Shown: piece by piece, positions 8,216 to 16,997 of the stretch
Position numbering within the stretch: position 1 is the stretch's first letter
Layout: each line of letters begins with the position of its first letter
NCBI RefSeq assembly: GCF_018704125.1
Contig: NZ_JAGTIS010000003.1
Span: forward strand, 62,001-126,000
Reading direction: 5' to 3'
Source: Metapseudomonas boanensis
Lineage (GTDB): Bacteria > Pseudomonadota > Gammaproteobacteria > Pseudomonadales > Pseudomonadaceae
Length of the DNA: 64,000 bases
Notes under the pieces: model-generated
The model's database searches: none
What the model was told of the DNA's origin: nothing
The model's input: the letters and a program-made list of their open reading frames with translations, nothing else
Translations under genes and position numbers: made by a program

Positions 8216-9379
8216 ATGCACGACCTTCGACACGCCCATGAACTCGCGGGCATCAGTGGCCCGGATCTTAGCGAACTGCTGGCACTGACCTACCGGGGTC
8301 CGCTGGAACCTACCCCCTGGGCCAGCCTGCTGGAGGCGCTGCGCCAACGCATCGGCGCGAGCTTCCTCACCCTGGTGCTGCGCAACCCTGCCCATGAGCG
8401 GCCGGGACTGATCGTCAACGCCTCGATCCATGGCCCGCACCTACCGGGCGAACCCTCCTATAGCGAGCACTACTACTCGATCTGCCCCTTTCTGAACTGG
8501 CCCGCCGACCAGGTGGTCAGCGCCGACGAAGTGATGGGCGCCGAGCATTGGCTGGCCCATGACTTTTACCTGGCTTACCTGCGCCCGCTCGACCTGCGCT
8601 ATGTGCTGGTAGCCAATATGCGCACGGCGGCCGGCATGCACTGCGCCCTGTTCGCCTGCCGGGGGCACGCCGACCAGGACTTCACCGCTGCGGAAATGGC
8701 CCTGGTGCGCCTGTTGCTGCCGCACCTGCAGCAAGCGGTGGACTTGCACTCGACCGTCGATCAGCTGGATTCCGAGCGCCTGCTCTACGCCGCCACCATC
8801 GATCGCCTGCTGGTGGGCACGGCGATCCTCGACGAGACCGGCAAGGTGATGCGCAGCAACCAGGCGGCGCAGCGCCTGTTCGCCGCCCATGATGGCCTCG
8901 AATGCCGGCAGGACAAGCTCTATGCCTTTGCCGGCCAGGACAACCGCAACCTGCAACGGGCGATCCTGACCGTGCTGCAACACCACCAGCACGGCAAGGA
9001 CGACTGCATCGAGGTGCTGACCCTGGCGCGCCCCACGGGGGAAGTGCCGCTCAATGTGCTCTTGCGCCCCATTGCCTTGAACTACGAGGGTCAGGGCATC
9101 GATCGGCGACCCGCGGTCGCTGTGTTCATCCGCGACCCAAGCGACTCGCCGCAAGCTTCGCGTCGCCTGCTTCGCAGCCTGTTCCAACTGACCCGCACAG
9201 AAACCGAGGTAGCGATGCTGATGATGGATGGCCTGACCCTCGACGAAAGCGCCGAGCGCCTGGGCGTGTCGCGCAATACCGTGCGCGCGCATCTGCGCGG
9301 TGTGTTCGCCAAGACCGGCGCCACCCGCCAGGCGCAACTGGTGAAGACCTTGCTGAACAGCGTGGCTTCATTGGCTTGA
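8216..9379 (+). CDS. LuxR-type HTH transcriptional regulator 1
   Basis: The 387-residue protein ends in a LuxR/GerE-type helix-turn-helix of about 60 residues, with LTRTETEVAMLMMDGLT and RLGVSRNTVRAHLRGVFAKT visible. The N-terminal 200 residues have no recognised autoinducer-binding motif and are followed by a PAS-like middle segment (GTAILDETGKVMRSNQAA). It is a paralogue of the next gene, aligning along its full length. The start has AGAGG five bases upstream. Regulators of this build, such as TeiR of Comamonas testosteroni, control steroid catabolism. It is a good candidate to bind the dyad operators of this region. Confidence 0.85.
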   Translation: MHDLRHAHELAGISGPDLSELLALTYRGPLEPTPWASLLEALRQRIGASFLTLVLRNPAHERPGLIVNASIHGPHLPGEPSYSEHYYSICPFLNWPADQVVSADEVMGAEHWLAHDFYLAYLRPLDLRYVLVANMRTAAGMHCALFACRGHADQDFTAAEMALVRLLLPHLQQAVDLHSTVDQLDSERLLYAATIDRLLVGTAILDETGKVMRSNQAAQRLFAAHDGLECRQDKLYAFAGQDNRNLQRAILTVLQHHQHGKDDCIEVLTLARPTGEVPLNVLLRPIALNYEGQGIDRRPAVAVFIRDPSDSPQASRRLLRSLFQLTRTETEVAMLMMDGLTLDESAERLGVSRNTVRAHLRGVFAKTGATRQAQLVKTLLNSVASLA

Positions 9380-9463
9380 ACGATCTATGTGCGGTAATCG
9401 ATTCCAACTGTGCAGTTGGTCTGCAGGTGGCTGCCGCCCAGGCGACCCCGTGCTAAAAAAGCC

Positions 9464-9479
9464 TCGTCCATCCGAGGGA
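9464..9479 (+). promoter_or_regulatory. Regulon operator copy E (second LuxR-type gene), degenerate
   Basis: TCGTCC-ATCC-GAGGGA has one perfect half-site and a weak second half (9 of 12 overall). It lies 99 nt before the second regulator gene. Copy H has the same GAGGGATG right end. Confidence 0.5.
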
Positions 9480-9578
9480 TGCACTGGCGAGCCATCCAGG
9501 CGACCCTCCGCCCCAAACCAGCGGTGCTGCGTAGGGTGGACGATGACTCTCGCTACGCCCCAGGGGTGAATAACAACT

Positions 9579-10757
9579 ATGAATGCATCCGAACTCTCGC
9601 TGGATGAACTCAGTGAACTCATCGAGCAGATCTACGAAGGCGCCAGCGAAGACGTGCCCTGGCAACGCAGCCTTGAGCAGTTGCGTACTGCACTCCAGGC
9701 CAACTACGTCACCTTGATCCTGCGCCCTAGCACGCCGGGCGACCCCGGCTTCATGGTCAACGCGGGGCCCGTCGAGACCTGGGCGATATCCGCGTACAGC
9801 GAAACCTACTATGCCCTTGACCCCTTTATCGGGCTGCCGTCCGGAGAGGTCCATACGATCGCGGAGCTGCTGGGCGAGGAACGCTGGCTCGAATCGGCCT
9901 TCTATCAGCAGTTCAATGCGCCGCTGGATGTGTTCCACGTCATGGGCGCCGACCTGCATACCACAGACGGCATCGAGTGCCGGCTGCGTGTCTGTCGTCC
10001 ACACGGGGTACCCGGGTTCAACGCAGCGGACAAGGCCTTCTGTGCACGCTTGCTGCCCCATCTGCGACGGGCCGTGAACCTCCATGGCCAGCTCAAGCGC
10101 AGCGAAGTCGAGCGCCAGCTCTACGCCTCCGCTGTCGAGCGCATGCAGATCGGCACGGTGATCCTCGACAACAACCTGAAGGTGTTGGAAACCAACCAGG
10201 CGGCCAAAGAGCTGCTGGCCGAGAACGACGGCCTGAGCCTGTTCAACGAAGGCCTCAGCGCGGCCTACCGGCGCGACAACCAGGCCTTGCAGCGCTTGAT
10301 CAAGCAGGCGCAGGAGGAGCGCCTGAAACAGGGCCCGCAAATTGCCGAGGCCATCACCTTGCAGCGCCCATCCGGCCGCAGCAGCCTGGGCGTGGTGGTG
10401 CAGAGCCTGCCTAGCCAGGAAAGCCTGGAAGGCAAGCAACCCGCCGTGGCGGTCTTCCTGCGCGCCCCGGAGCGCAGGGCTTCCGTACAGCAGCAGCCGC
10501 TGCGCCAACTGTTCGGCTTCACCCCCGCAGAAGCCGCGCTGGCGATCCAGCTGGCCCATGGCAACTCGCTGGATGAAGCCGGCGCACAGCTGAACATCCG
10601 GCGAAACACGGTGAAGGCGCACCTGCGCTCGATCTTTTCCAAGGCCGGCGTCACCCGCCAGAGCGAGCTGGCTTATGTCCTTCACAGCAGTGTGGCGGTT
10701 CTGGGTGGCCGCGCCGATGGTGAACGAGACACAGCCAGTAGGATGGGTGGAGCGTAG
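9579..10757 (+). CDS. LuxR-type HTH transcriptional regulator 2
   Basis: This 392-residue paralogue of the preceding gene has the same layout: an N-terminal sensory region, a PAS-like segment (GTVILDNNLKVLETNQAAKE) and a C-terminal LuxR-type HTH (GFTPAEAALAIQLAHG, NIRRNTVKAHLRSIFSKAGVTR). The ribosome site is weak. The last residues and the stop codon lie inside an interspersed repeat that begins at 10738, so the C-terminal tail is probably not conserved. Two such regulators side by side may respond to different intermediates or form heterodimers; this is inference. Confidence 0.83.
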   Translation: MNASELSLDELSELIEQIYEGASEDVPWQRSLEQLRTALQANYVTLILRPSTPGDPGFMVNAGPVETWAISAYSETYYALDPFIGLPSGEVHTIAELLGEERWLESAFYQQFNAPLDVFHVMGADLHTTDGIECRLRVCRPHGVPGFNAADKAFCARLLPHLRRAVNLHGQLKRSEVERQLYASAVERMQIGTVILDNNLKVLETNQAAKELLAENDGLSLFNEGLSAAYRRDNQALQRLIKQAQEERLKQGPQIAEAITLQRPSGRSSLGVVVQSLPSQESLEGKQPAVAVFLRAPERRASVQQQPLRQLFGFTPAEAALAIQLAHGNSLDEAGAQLNIRRNTVKAHLRSIFSKAGVTRQSELAYVLHSSVAVLGGRADGERDTASRMGGA

Positions 10758-10803
10758 CGATACCCATCGCCATTGTTGGGTTTCGTACTTCAACCCATCC
10801 TAC
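10738..10803. repeat. Interspersed GTAGGATGGGT inverted repeat
   Basis: GTAGGATGGGT at 10738-10748 is repeated inverted as ACCCATCCTAC at 10793-10803, with the GAGCGTAGCGATACCCATC stretch between. A related copy is at 55353-55415. A second short hairpin, GGTGCGC-GAG-GCGCACC, follows at 10842-10858. Elements like these are scattered in many Pseudomonas genomes. Confidence 0.65.
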
Positions 10804-10866
10804 GACTCCGGCAGACGACCGACCCCATCCGATAGAACCTTGGTGCGCGAGGCGCACCCTACAGGG

Positions 10867-12444
10867 TTACGAAGCGGCTTCCGTCAGCTTGCGCAATGCA
10901 TCCTTAGTCACCTTGCCGGCAGCATTGAGCGGCATGGCCTCCAGCAGCAGCGCGCGGCGCGGCACCTTGTAGTTGGCCATCTGCTCGCGGCACCAGGCGA
11001 GGAACGCCTGGGTGTCCACGTGCTGACCCGTGGCGGGTAGGAGGAAGGCCATGGCCACTTCACCCAGGCGCTCGTCAGGGATGCCGATCACGGCGGCTTG
11101 CGCCACGCCCGGATAACGCAGGATGACTTGTTCGATCTCCGCCGGGTATACGTTGAAGCCGCCGGTGATGAACATGTCCTTGAGGCGATCGGTGATGCGC
11201 AGGTAGCCCTGTTCATCCAGCACGCCGACGTCGCCCGTGTGCAGCCAGCCCTCGGCGTCGATGGCTTCAGCGGTCGCTTCGGGATTATTGAAGTAACCGC
11301 GCATCAGGTTATAGCCGCGCACCTGGATTTCACCCGCCACACCCGGAGGCACTGGCTGGCCGTCACCGTCCACACAGCGCACTTCCACATCAGGGAAGGC
11401 GCGGCCCGAGGTGTTGGCCACCAACTCCGGGGAATCGCCCGGACGACAGATGGTGACGAAGCCGCAGGCCTCGGTCAGGCCGTAGGCGGTGACGATGGTT
11501 TCGAAACCCAGTTCGCTGCGCATGCGCCGGACCATTTCGACCGGCACCGAAGCAGCGCCGGTCACCGCCACACGCAAGCTCCCGAGGTCGTAATCCTGGC
11601 GGTTCGGATGGCTGAGGATCGACTGGTAAAGCGTCGGCGGGCCAGGTAGCACGGTGATGCGCTCGCGGGTGATACGCTCGAGCATCACAGGTACGTCGAA
11701 CACCTGCTGCGGCAGGATGCAGCAACCGCGCATCAGCGCCGCCAGCCAACCGGCCTTGTAGCCGAAGCTGTGGAAAAACGGGTTGACGATCAGGTAGCGA
11801 TCGCCCCGGCGCAGGCCGACCATCGCGCTCCAGTCACGGACGATGCGCAGGTTCTGACCGTGGGCGGTCATCACGCCCTTGGGTTTGCCGGTGGTGCCGG
11901 AGGTGAACAGCAGATCGGACAGGCTGTGCTCGTCCACCTCCGCTTCACGCACATCCAGTTCCGCCGGCGACACCCCGTCACCCAGCGTGAGGAAGGTCTC
12001 CCAACCCAGGCAACCCTCGACTTCGCTGCGCAGGCTGATGCGATGTTGCAGCTCGGGCAACAGCTCGTCCGCCAGCAGCGTGGGGTAGCGGGTGCCGAGG
12101 AACTCGCCGATCAGGAACAGCGCGCGAGCGCCGCTCTCACGCAGGATGAACCCGGCTTCGGCCCCCTTCATCCGCGTATTCAGCGGCACCAGCACCGCAC
12201 CCACGCTCTGCAGGGCGATTGCCGCGACTATCCACTCATGGATGTTCGGCGCCCAGATCGCCACGCGATCACCCACCTTGACCTCCAGGGCCAACAAGGC
12301 GCGCGCAGCCTGGCGACGCAACTGGTCGAGTCGGTGGTAACTGAGGCGGCTGTTTTCCTCCTCGATGGCCATCGACTCACCGTAGTGCGTCGCAGCGGCG
12401 GCCAGCAATTGCGGGATGGTCAGGGCGGATTCCAGGCTGGACAT
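10867..12444 (-). CDS. Acyl-CoA ligase, FadD3-like
   Basis: The 525-residue ANL-superfamily enzyme activates a carboxylic acid with ATP and joins it to coenzyme A. The AMP-binding P-loop is FTSGTTGKPKGV, followed by AYGLTEACG and the hinge and catalytic region YLRITDRLKDMFITGGFNVYPAEIE, with the catalytic lysine in NAAGKVTKDALRK. I start at the ATG at 12444, where the conserved N-terminus begins. It resembles FadD3, the ligase for the steroid C/D-ring propanoate, but medium-chain or aryl acids are also possible. It follows the SDR gene at 12509 on the same strand, with a terminator-like hairpin in the 64-nt gap. Confidence 0.85.
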   Translation of the reverse strand: MSSLESALTIPQLLAAAATHYGESMAIEEENSRLSYHRLDQLRRQAARALLALEVKVGDRVAIWAPNIHEWIVAAIALQSVGAVLVPLNTRMKGAEAGFILRESGARALFLIGEFLGTRYPTLLADELLPELQHRISLRSEVEGCLGWETFLTLGDGVSPAELDVREAEVDEHSLSDLLFTSGTTGKPKGVMTAHGQNLRIVRDWSAMVGLRRGDRYLIVNPFFHSFGYKAGWLAALMRGCCILPQQVFDVPVMLERITRERITVLPGPPTLYQSILSHPNRQDYDLGSLRVAVTGAASVPVEMVRRMRSELGFETIVTAYGLTEACGFVTICRPGDSPELVANTSGRAFPDVEVRCVDGDGQPVPPGVAGEIQVRGYNLMRGYFNNPEATAEAIDAEGWLHTGDVGVLDEQGYLRITDRLKDMFITGGFNVYPAEIEQVILRYPGVAQAAVIGIPDERLGEVAMAFLLPATGQHVDTQAFLAWCREQMANYKVPRRALLLEAMPLNAAGKVTKDALRKLTEAAS

Positions 12445-12465
12445 GAAGAATTTCTCGCAGAAACG

Positions 12466-12496
12466 GAAAAACGGGGCCGGGCAGGCCCCGGCCCGT
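12466..12496 (-). terminator. Terminator-like hairpin between SDR and ligase
   Basis: Read on the minus strand, ACGGGCCGGG pairs with CCCGGCCC-GT across a short loop with one bulge, and is followed by five Ts. It lies inside the putative SDR-ligase operon and could reduce read-through into the ligase gene, since no separate operator is seen for that gene. Confidence 0.55.
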
Positions 12497-12508
12497 TGCA
12501 ATCAACGA

Positions 12509-13282
12509 TCAGAGTTTCGGCGGCGCGAAACGGCGGCCAGCGGAGAAGCCGCCGTCAACGCAGATCATCTGGCCGCTGACGAAGGAGGCTTCGTCGGAAG
12601 CGAGGAACAAGGCCACGTTGGCGACCTCCTCCGGCTGCCCCGCGCGGCTGAGCATGTGCTGCGAGGCGAAGAAGGCATAGAACTCCTGCTGGTCCTTGAT
12701 CATCTTCGTCATGGGCGTGTCGATCATGCCGGGGCAGAGGCCGTTGACGCGGACGTTGGCATAGCCGTAATCGATAGCCATGGAGCGGGTCAGCTGGCTG
12801 ATGCCACCTTTGGAGACGTTGTACGCCGAGTTGTCGCCGCAACCCTGCTCACCGAAGATCGAACCGATGTTGATGATCGAGCCGCTGCGCTGGGCCAGCA
12901 TCGGTGGCAGGGCGTGCTTGCTGGTGAGCATGCTGCCGGTGAGGTTGATGTCCAGTACACGGCGCCATTCCTCGGTGCTGCTGTCGGTGATGCTGCCGAT
13001 GCTGCTCACGCCTGCGGCATTGACCAGGACATCGATGCGGCCGAAGCGGGTGATCACCTCCTGCATCACACGTTCGACATTGGCCTCGTCACGCACATCC
13101 AGCGACATGAACAACGGCGCCGGCTGCAAGCCCTCGAGGCTGGCAATGACGTCAGCACGCGGCTCACCAACATCCAGCCCGATCACCTGTGCGCCTTCGG
13201 TGGCGAAGCGACGCACACAAGCCAGACCAATACCCGAAGCACCACCGGTGACAACCGCAATTTTGTTGGGCAGACGAGCCAT
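12509..13282 (-). CDS. SDR-family oxidoreductase
   Basis: The 257-residue classical SDR has TGGASGIG at the N-terminus for NAD(P) binding, NAAG in the middle, and the catalytic set with a serine in NIGSIFG and YNVSKGG. It probably oxidises or reduces a ring or side-chain hydroxyl. It is the first gene of its unit, behind operator F, with AGAGG about nine bases before the ATG. Hydroxysteroid dehydrogenases, BaiA-like enzymes and FabG-like enzymes all share these motifs, so the substrate is not fixed by sequence. Confidence 0.87.
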   Translation of the reverse strand: MARLPNKIAVVTGGASGIGLACVRRFATEGAQVIGLDVGEPRADVIASLEGLQPAPLFMSLDVRDEANVERVMQEVITRFGRIDVLVNAAGVSSIGSITDSSTEEWRRVLDINLTGSMLTSKHALPPMLAQRSGSIINIGSIFGEQGCGDNSAYNVSKGGISQLTRSMAIDYGYANVRVNGLCPGMIDTPMTKMIKDQQEFYAFFASQHMLSRAGQPEEVANVALFLASDEASFVSGQMICVDGGFSAGRRFAPPKL

Positions 13283-13355
13283 GGAGAGAACCTCTCTAGT
13301 TGTTCTTGGAGTGGGGGTTTCAGCGGAGTGTACCTAACCCGAATGGGTGAGATGA

Positions 13356-13371
13356 TCGTCCGTTGGGACTA
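13356..13371 (-). promoter_or_regulatory. Regulon operator copy F (SDR-ligase unit)
   Basis: On the minus strand TAGTCC-CAAC-GGACGA matches all 12 consensus positions and lies 73 nt before the SDR start. On the plus strand it reads TCGTCC-GTTG-GGACTA, which shows the dyad symmetry. Confidence 0.77.
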
Positions 13372-13392
13372 AGCGCAGGCTGCCAACCATAC

Positions 13393-13420
13393 AAAAAAAT
13401 ACCCGGCCGAAGCCGGGTAT
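13393..13420 (-). terminator. Intrinsic terminator of the four-gene operon
   Basis: ATACCCGGC and GCCGGGTAT form a nine-base-pair stem with a CGAA loop, followed on the minus strand by a run of Ts. It ends the operon whose last gene stops at 13473 and insulates the promoter with operator F that lies just beyond. Confidence 0.85.
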
Positions 13421-13472
13421 AAAGGCACAGACATACACGCTCAGTGCAGCCCAAAGGGGCAGCAGCTCCCAG

Positions 13473-14546
13473 TCAATCCGGGAACTTCAGTTTCAGCCGG
13501 GCCGAGGCCGGGCGGCCCTGGCAGGCCAGGGTCCAACCCTCGGCGATTTCCGCCGGGCTGAGAATATCGTTGCGAGAAAGGCGCACCTCGCCCTCCTCCA
13601 CCTTGCACATGCAGGCGCCGCAGAAGCCTTCCTCGCAGGAGTAAGGCGCGTCCAGGCCGGCGCTGCGCATGCTCTGCAGCAGCGTTTCGCCAGGCTGCCA
13701 GCTGACTTCATGCTGCTGCCCATCCAGTTCGACGAAGACGCTCTCGACCGCAGCGGCATCCGTATCGACGGGTGCCACCTCGGCCAGGACCTGGTCCGGG
13801 TCGGGCGGCGAGACGAAGCGCTCCACATGGATGCGAGCAGTGTCTTCGCCAGCAGCCAGGAGGGCCTTTTCCACGGTGTCCATGAAAGGCCCTGGACCGC
13901 AGATGTAGAACTCCGCGCCGGCATGCCCGCGCACAAGCTGGCGCACTTCACCTTCGCTCAAGAAGCCCTGTACCGAGTCCAGCACGTGCACCACTTCCAG
14001 GCGCTCGGTGTTGGCCTTGGCGATGGCGCGCAACTCGTCGCGGAAGATCACCGACGCCTCGTCGCGGTTGGCATACACCAACTTGATGCGCCGCTGGCTG
14101 GTCTTGAGTGCCGACTTGAGGATGGAGAACACCGGGGTGATTCCCGAGCCGCCACCAAACAGCACCAGGTCATGTTCGCCAGGCCGCAGATGGAAGTGCC
14201 CTGCCGGTGGCAGCACATCCAGCAGGTCACCCGCACTCACCTGATCGTTGAACCAGTTGGACACCCGCCCACCGTCCACCCGCTTGATGGTGACCTTGGG
14301 CAAGGCGTCGCAATCCGGCGAGCTGGACATCGAATAGCAGCGGGTCAGCCGCTTACCCCCGATATCCACGCGAAAGCTGAGAAACTGCCCCGCCTTGTAG
14401 CGGAATCGCTCTTCCTGCCCGGACGGGATACGCAGCACCAGCGAGCGGCTGTCATGGGTCTCGTTGATCACCTCGGCCACTTCCAGCCGGAAACCACCGG
14501 ACTGCTGGGGCTCCATCGTCATTGCCAGTTGCTCGGCGCTACCCAT
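13473..14546 (-). CDS. Ferredoxin-NAD(P)H reductase with 2Fe-2S domain (KshB/PaaE-like)
   Basis: The 357-residue protein is built as FAD-binding barrel (RCYSMSSSPD), NAD(P)-binding domain (GGGSGITPVFSILK, YANRDEASVIF) and a C-terminal plant-type 2Fe-2S ferredoxin domain with the cysteine cluster CEEGFCGACMCKVEEGE and a last cysteine in LACQGRP. It should pass electrons from NAD(P)H to a partner oxygenase. In steroid degraders KshB has this layout and feeds the Rieske oxygenase KshA. No Rieske oxygenase gene is present in this window, so the partner must be elsewhere or different. It is the last gene of a four-gene operon. Confidence 0.86.
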   Translation of the reverse strand: MGSAEQLAMTMEPQQSGGFRLEVAEVINETHDSRSLVLRIPSGQEERFRYKAGQFLSFRVDIGGKRLTRCYSMSSSPDCDALPKVTIKRVDGGRVSNWFNDQVSAGDLLDVLPPAGHFHLRPGEHDLVLFGGGSGITPVFSILKSALKTSQRRIKLVYANRDEASVIFRDELRAIAKANTERLEVVHVLDSVQGFLSEGEVRQLVRGHAGAEFYICGPGPFMDTVEKALLAAGEDTARIHVERFVSPPDPDQVLAEVAPVDTDAAAVESVFVELDGQQHEVSWQPGETLLQSMRSAGLDAPYSCEEGFCGACMCKVEEGEVRLSRNDILSPAEIAEGWTLACQGRPASARLKLKFPD

Positions 14547-14559
14547 GCTTCGATCCCCA

Positions 14560-15315
14560 TCAAATCCCGCTGATCAACTGCGCATTGTCGATGCGCATTT
14601 CCGCACCACTGACGAAGCGCGACTCGTCCGATGCCAGGAACAGCACCAGGTTGGCGATATCGCGCGGGTCGCACATGCGATTCATCGGGTCCTTGTCCAA
14701 CTCCTCCTGCGGAATCGGTTTCACGCCGCCAATGGCCTGGGTCATCGGGGTATTGATGCCGTCTGGATGAACGCTGTTGCAGCGGATGCGATAGCCCTGA
14801 TGCTTGCAGTGCAGCGCCACGGCGCGTGTCAATGCTGCCACCGCACCCTTGGAGGCGGAGTAGGCGCAGAACATCGGCATGCCGGCCAATGCCGCCACCG
14901 AGGACATGTTGACGATGGAGCCACCGCCGCTGTCTTTCATCGCCGGGATGGCGTACTTGCAGCCGAGGAAATAGCCGTCGCTGTTGACCCGCTGGATCTT
15001 CTGCCACAGCTCCAGGCTGGTGTCCTCGATGCTGCCAACGGCGAGAATACCCGCGTTGTTCACCAGCACGTCGAGACGGCCGAAGGTTTCCAGGGTTGTC
15101 TTGATGACGTTCTGCCAGTCCGCCTCGCTGGAAATGTCGTGGCGGATGAACAGCGCATTGGCGCCAATCTCGGCGGCAACCTGGCGACCGGCTTCATCGT
15201 TGAGGTCAGTGAGCACCACCTTGGCGCCCTCGCGGGCCAGCAGCAGCGCGTCCTCACGGCCCACCCCGCTGGCAGCGCCGGTGACGATGCAGACTTTGCC
15301 TTCGACTCGATTCAT
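14560..15315 (-). CDS. SDR-family oxidoreductase
   Basis: The 251-residue SDR has TGAASGVG for cofactor binding, NNAG, a serine in NMSSVAA, and the catalytic YSASKG. The aspartate in VLTDLND at the end of the second strand suggests NAD preference. It resembles 3-alpha/20-beta- and 17-beta-hydroxysteroid dehydrogenases as well as general alcohol dehydrogenases. Its start overlaps the stop of the KstD-like gene (ATGA) and has AAGGAG eight bases upstream, so the two are co-translated. Confidence 0.87.
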   Translation of the reverse strand: MNRVEGKVCIVTGAASGVGREDALLLAREGAKVVLTDLNDEAGRQVAAEIGANALFIRHDISSEADWQNVIKTTLETFGRLDVLVNNAGILAVGSIEDTSLELWQKIQRVNSDGYFLGCKYAIPAMKDSGGGSIVNMSSVAALAGMPMFCAYSASKGAVAALTRAVALHCKHQGYRIRCNSVHPDGINTPMTQAIGGVKPIPQEELDKDPMNRMCDPRDIANLVLFLASDESRFVSGAEMRIDNAQLISGI

Positions 15316-16988
15316 CGTTGTGCTCCTTGGGCCGCCTGGGCGGCACGGACGAGGCTTGCCACATGGGCACCGACACGGCGCCCGGAGTGGACGCAGTCGG
15401 CCAGCGACAAGCCGGATACATAGAAATTGGAAGCGACGCCCACCGCATTGCGGCCGGCGCTGTAGAGACCGGGGATCGGTTGACTGGCGTCATCCAGCAC
15501 CTGGCCGCTCTGTTCGCACACGCGCAGGCCGCCGAGGGTGATCACCGGGCACGGATACAGCTTGCTGTCGAACGACAGGTCCAGTGCATACCAGGGCCCG
15601 CGCTCCAGCGAGGCGAGAAAGCCACGTGACTTGCCCCAGGCGTCTTCACGCTCGCCACGGGCGGCGGCGTTATAGGCCACCAGCGTCTGCTCCAGCGCCG
15701 CACGCGGCAGGCCGGTGCGTTCTGCAAGTTGGCTCAGGGTGTTGCCACGGCGGGCGTTGAACAGCAGGTTGAGCAATGCTGGCAGGCGCTGGAACGACCA
15801 GACCTTGCCCGGCCCGATCTGCACCAAGGCTTCCTTGAACAACGCACGGTTGATGATGAGGATCGCTCGACCGCCCTGTTCTTCCACCATCGCGTGGCCC
15901 AGCTTGGCGCCGTAGACCTCTTCGTTGCAGTAGCGCCGCCCGGCGGCGTTGACGATCACCCCACGGGCCCAGGCCAGCGGCGGATTGATGAAGCGCCAGG
16001 CGCTGACCTTTTCCATGCGGTCCATCGCGCCACCGGAGCTGTGGCCCAGGCGGATGCCGCTGCCGTCGCAACCGCTGGTGCCCAGCGGCAGGCCGTCGAG
16101 ATAGCGCGGTGCATGCACCGTGACCATCGCCCGGTTGAACACGAAACCGCCAGCGGAGAGCAGCACGCCATGGCCCGCACGAATCAGGCGTCGCTCGGCA
16201 TGTTCCAGTTCCAACACACGCACCTTGCGGCGCAGGCGTTCGGCCAGTGCCGGAGCGTAGGGATGCACGGCATCGGTCCAACGCGCCAGGCGTGCATGGC
16301 GCTTGGCTGCACGGCTACCGGCCGGGAGCTGCCAGGCTTCAACGCCAACCACTTGACCACTGCCGTCCACTACCAGACGGCGCACTTCGCAGCGAGTGCG
16401 CAAGCGCACACCCTGGCGCAACGCGCTGGCCTTGAGCGGAGCGTAGAGGTTGCGGCCGGACATGCCGCTACCCAGCGCGCGGTGCCCGCGAGGTGCCGGC
16501 TTGGCTTGGGCGGCGTAGCTCGGCACAGCCTCGTTGCCGGAGTAATAGAGGTAGTACTGGTCGCTGGGGTAGGATGTTTTCACCGGCGGCACGCTGCCCT
16601 CGAAGGCTGCGCCCTGGCGCTCCAACCAAGCGAGGTGATCACGACTACGCTCGCAGAACTCGCGCAAGGCTCCGGCGGAGACGGCATCACCGACTTCCTG
16701 CTGCAGGTAGTCGAACATCGCCTGGGGCGAATCCTCGACGCCGGCATCGGCCTGCTGCGGCGTACCACCGCCGGCATAGACCACACCGCCGCTGCGCGCG
16801 GTGGCGCCGCCACCCGCAAAGCGCTCGAGCGCCAGCACTGACAGCCCCTGGCCACGGGCCTCAAGGGCCGCACAGACACCCGAGCCTCCGAAACCGACGA
16901 CCAGCAAGTCGGCGCTGTCGTCCCACTTCACCTGCCCGGCATCGGCGACTCGCAAAGGCGCGTTCGGATGCTGCTCCATCGCCGTCAT
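15312..16988 (-). CDS. KstD-like FAD-dependent dehydrogenase
   Basis: The 558-residue flavoprotein belongs to the fumarate reductase/3-ketosteroid-delta1-dehydrogenase family. The FAD-binding Rossmann motif DLLVVGFGGSGVCAALEA begins near residue 28, and the second FAD region reads GLYSAGRNAVGVASNFYVSGLSL near the C-terminus. Family members introduce or reduce carbon-carbon double bonds next to a keto group. A role in ring dehydrogenation of a steroid-like substrate fits the neighbours, but identity as a true KstD is not proven by motifs alone. It lies 9 nt after the flavin reductase and overlaps the next SDR. Confidence 0.82.
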   Translation of the reverse strand: MTAMEQHPNAPLRVADAGQVKWDDSADLLVVGFGGSGVCAALEARGQGLSVLALERFAGGGATARSGGVVYAGGGTPQQADAGVEDSPQAMFDYLQQEVGDAVSAGALREFCERSRDHLAWLERQGAAFEGSVPPVKTSYPSDQYYLYYSGNEAVPSYAAQAKPAPRGHRALGSGMSGRNLYAPLKASALRQGVRLRTRCEVRRLVVDGSGQVVGVEAWQLPAGSRAAKRHARLARWTDAVHPYAPALAERLRRKVRVLELEHAERRLIRAGHGVLLSAGGFVFNRAMVTVHAPRYLDGLPLGTSGCDGSGIRLGHSSGGAMDRMEKVSAWRFINPPLAWARGVIVNAAGRRYCNEEVYGAKLGHAMVEEQGGRAILIINRALFKEALVQIGPGKVWSFQRLPALLNLLFNARRGNTLSQLAERTGLPRAALEQTLVAYNAAARGEREDAWGKSRGFLASLERGPWYALDLSFDSKLYPCPVITLGGLRVCEQSGQVLDDASQPIPGLYSAGRNAVGVASNFYVSGLSLADCVHSGRRVGAHVASLVRAAQAAQGAQR

Positions 16989-16997
16989 GGCCCGTTC

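Noticed and set aside
9528-9543. Further operator copy around the GGACGA at 9538-9543
   Set aside because: Its left half does not match; the GGACGA lies in a GTAGGGTGGA-type interspersed repeat.
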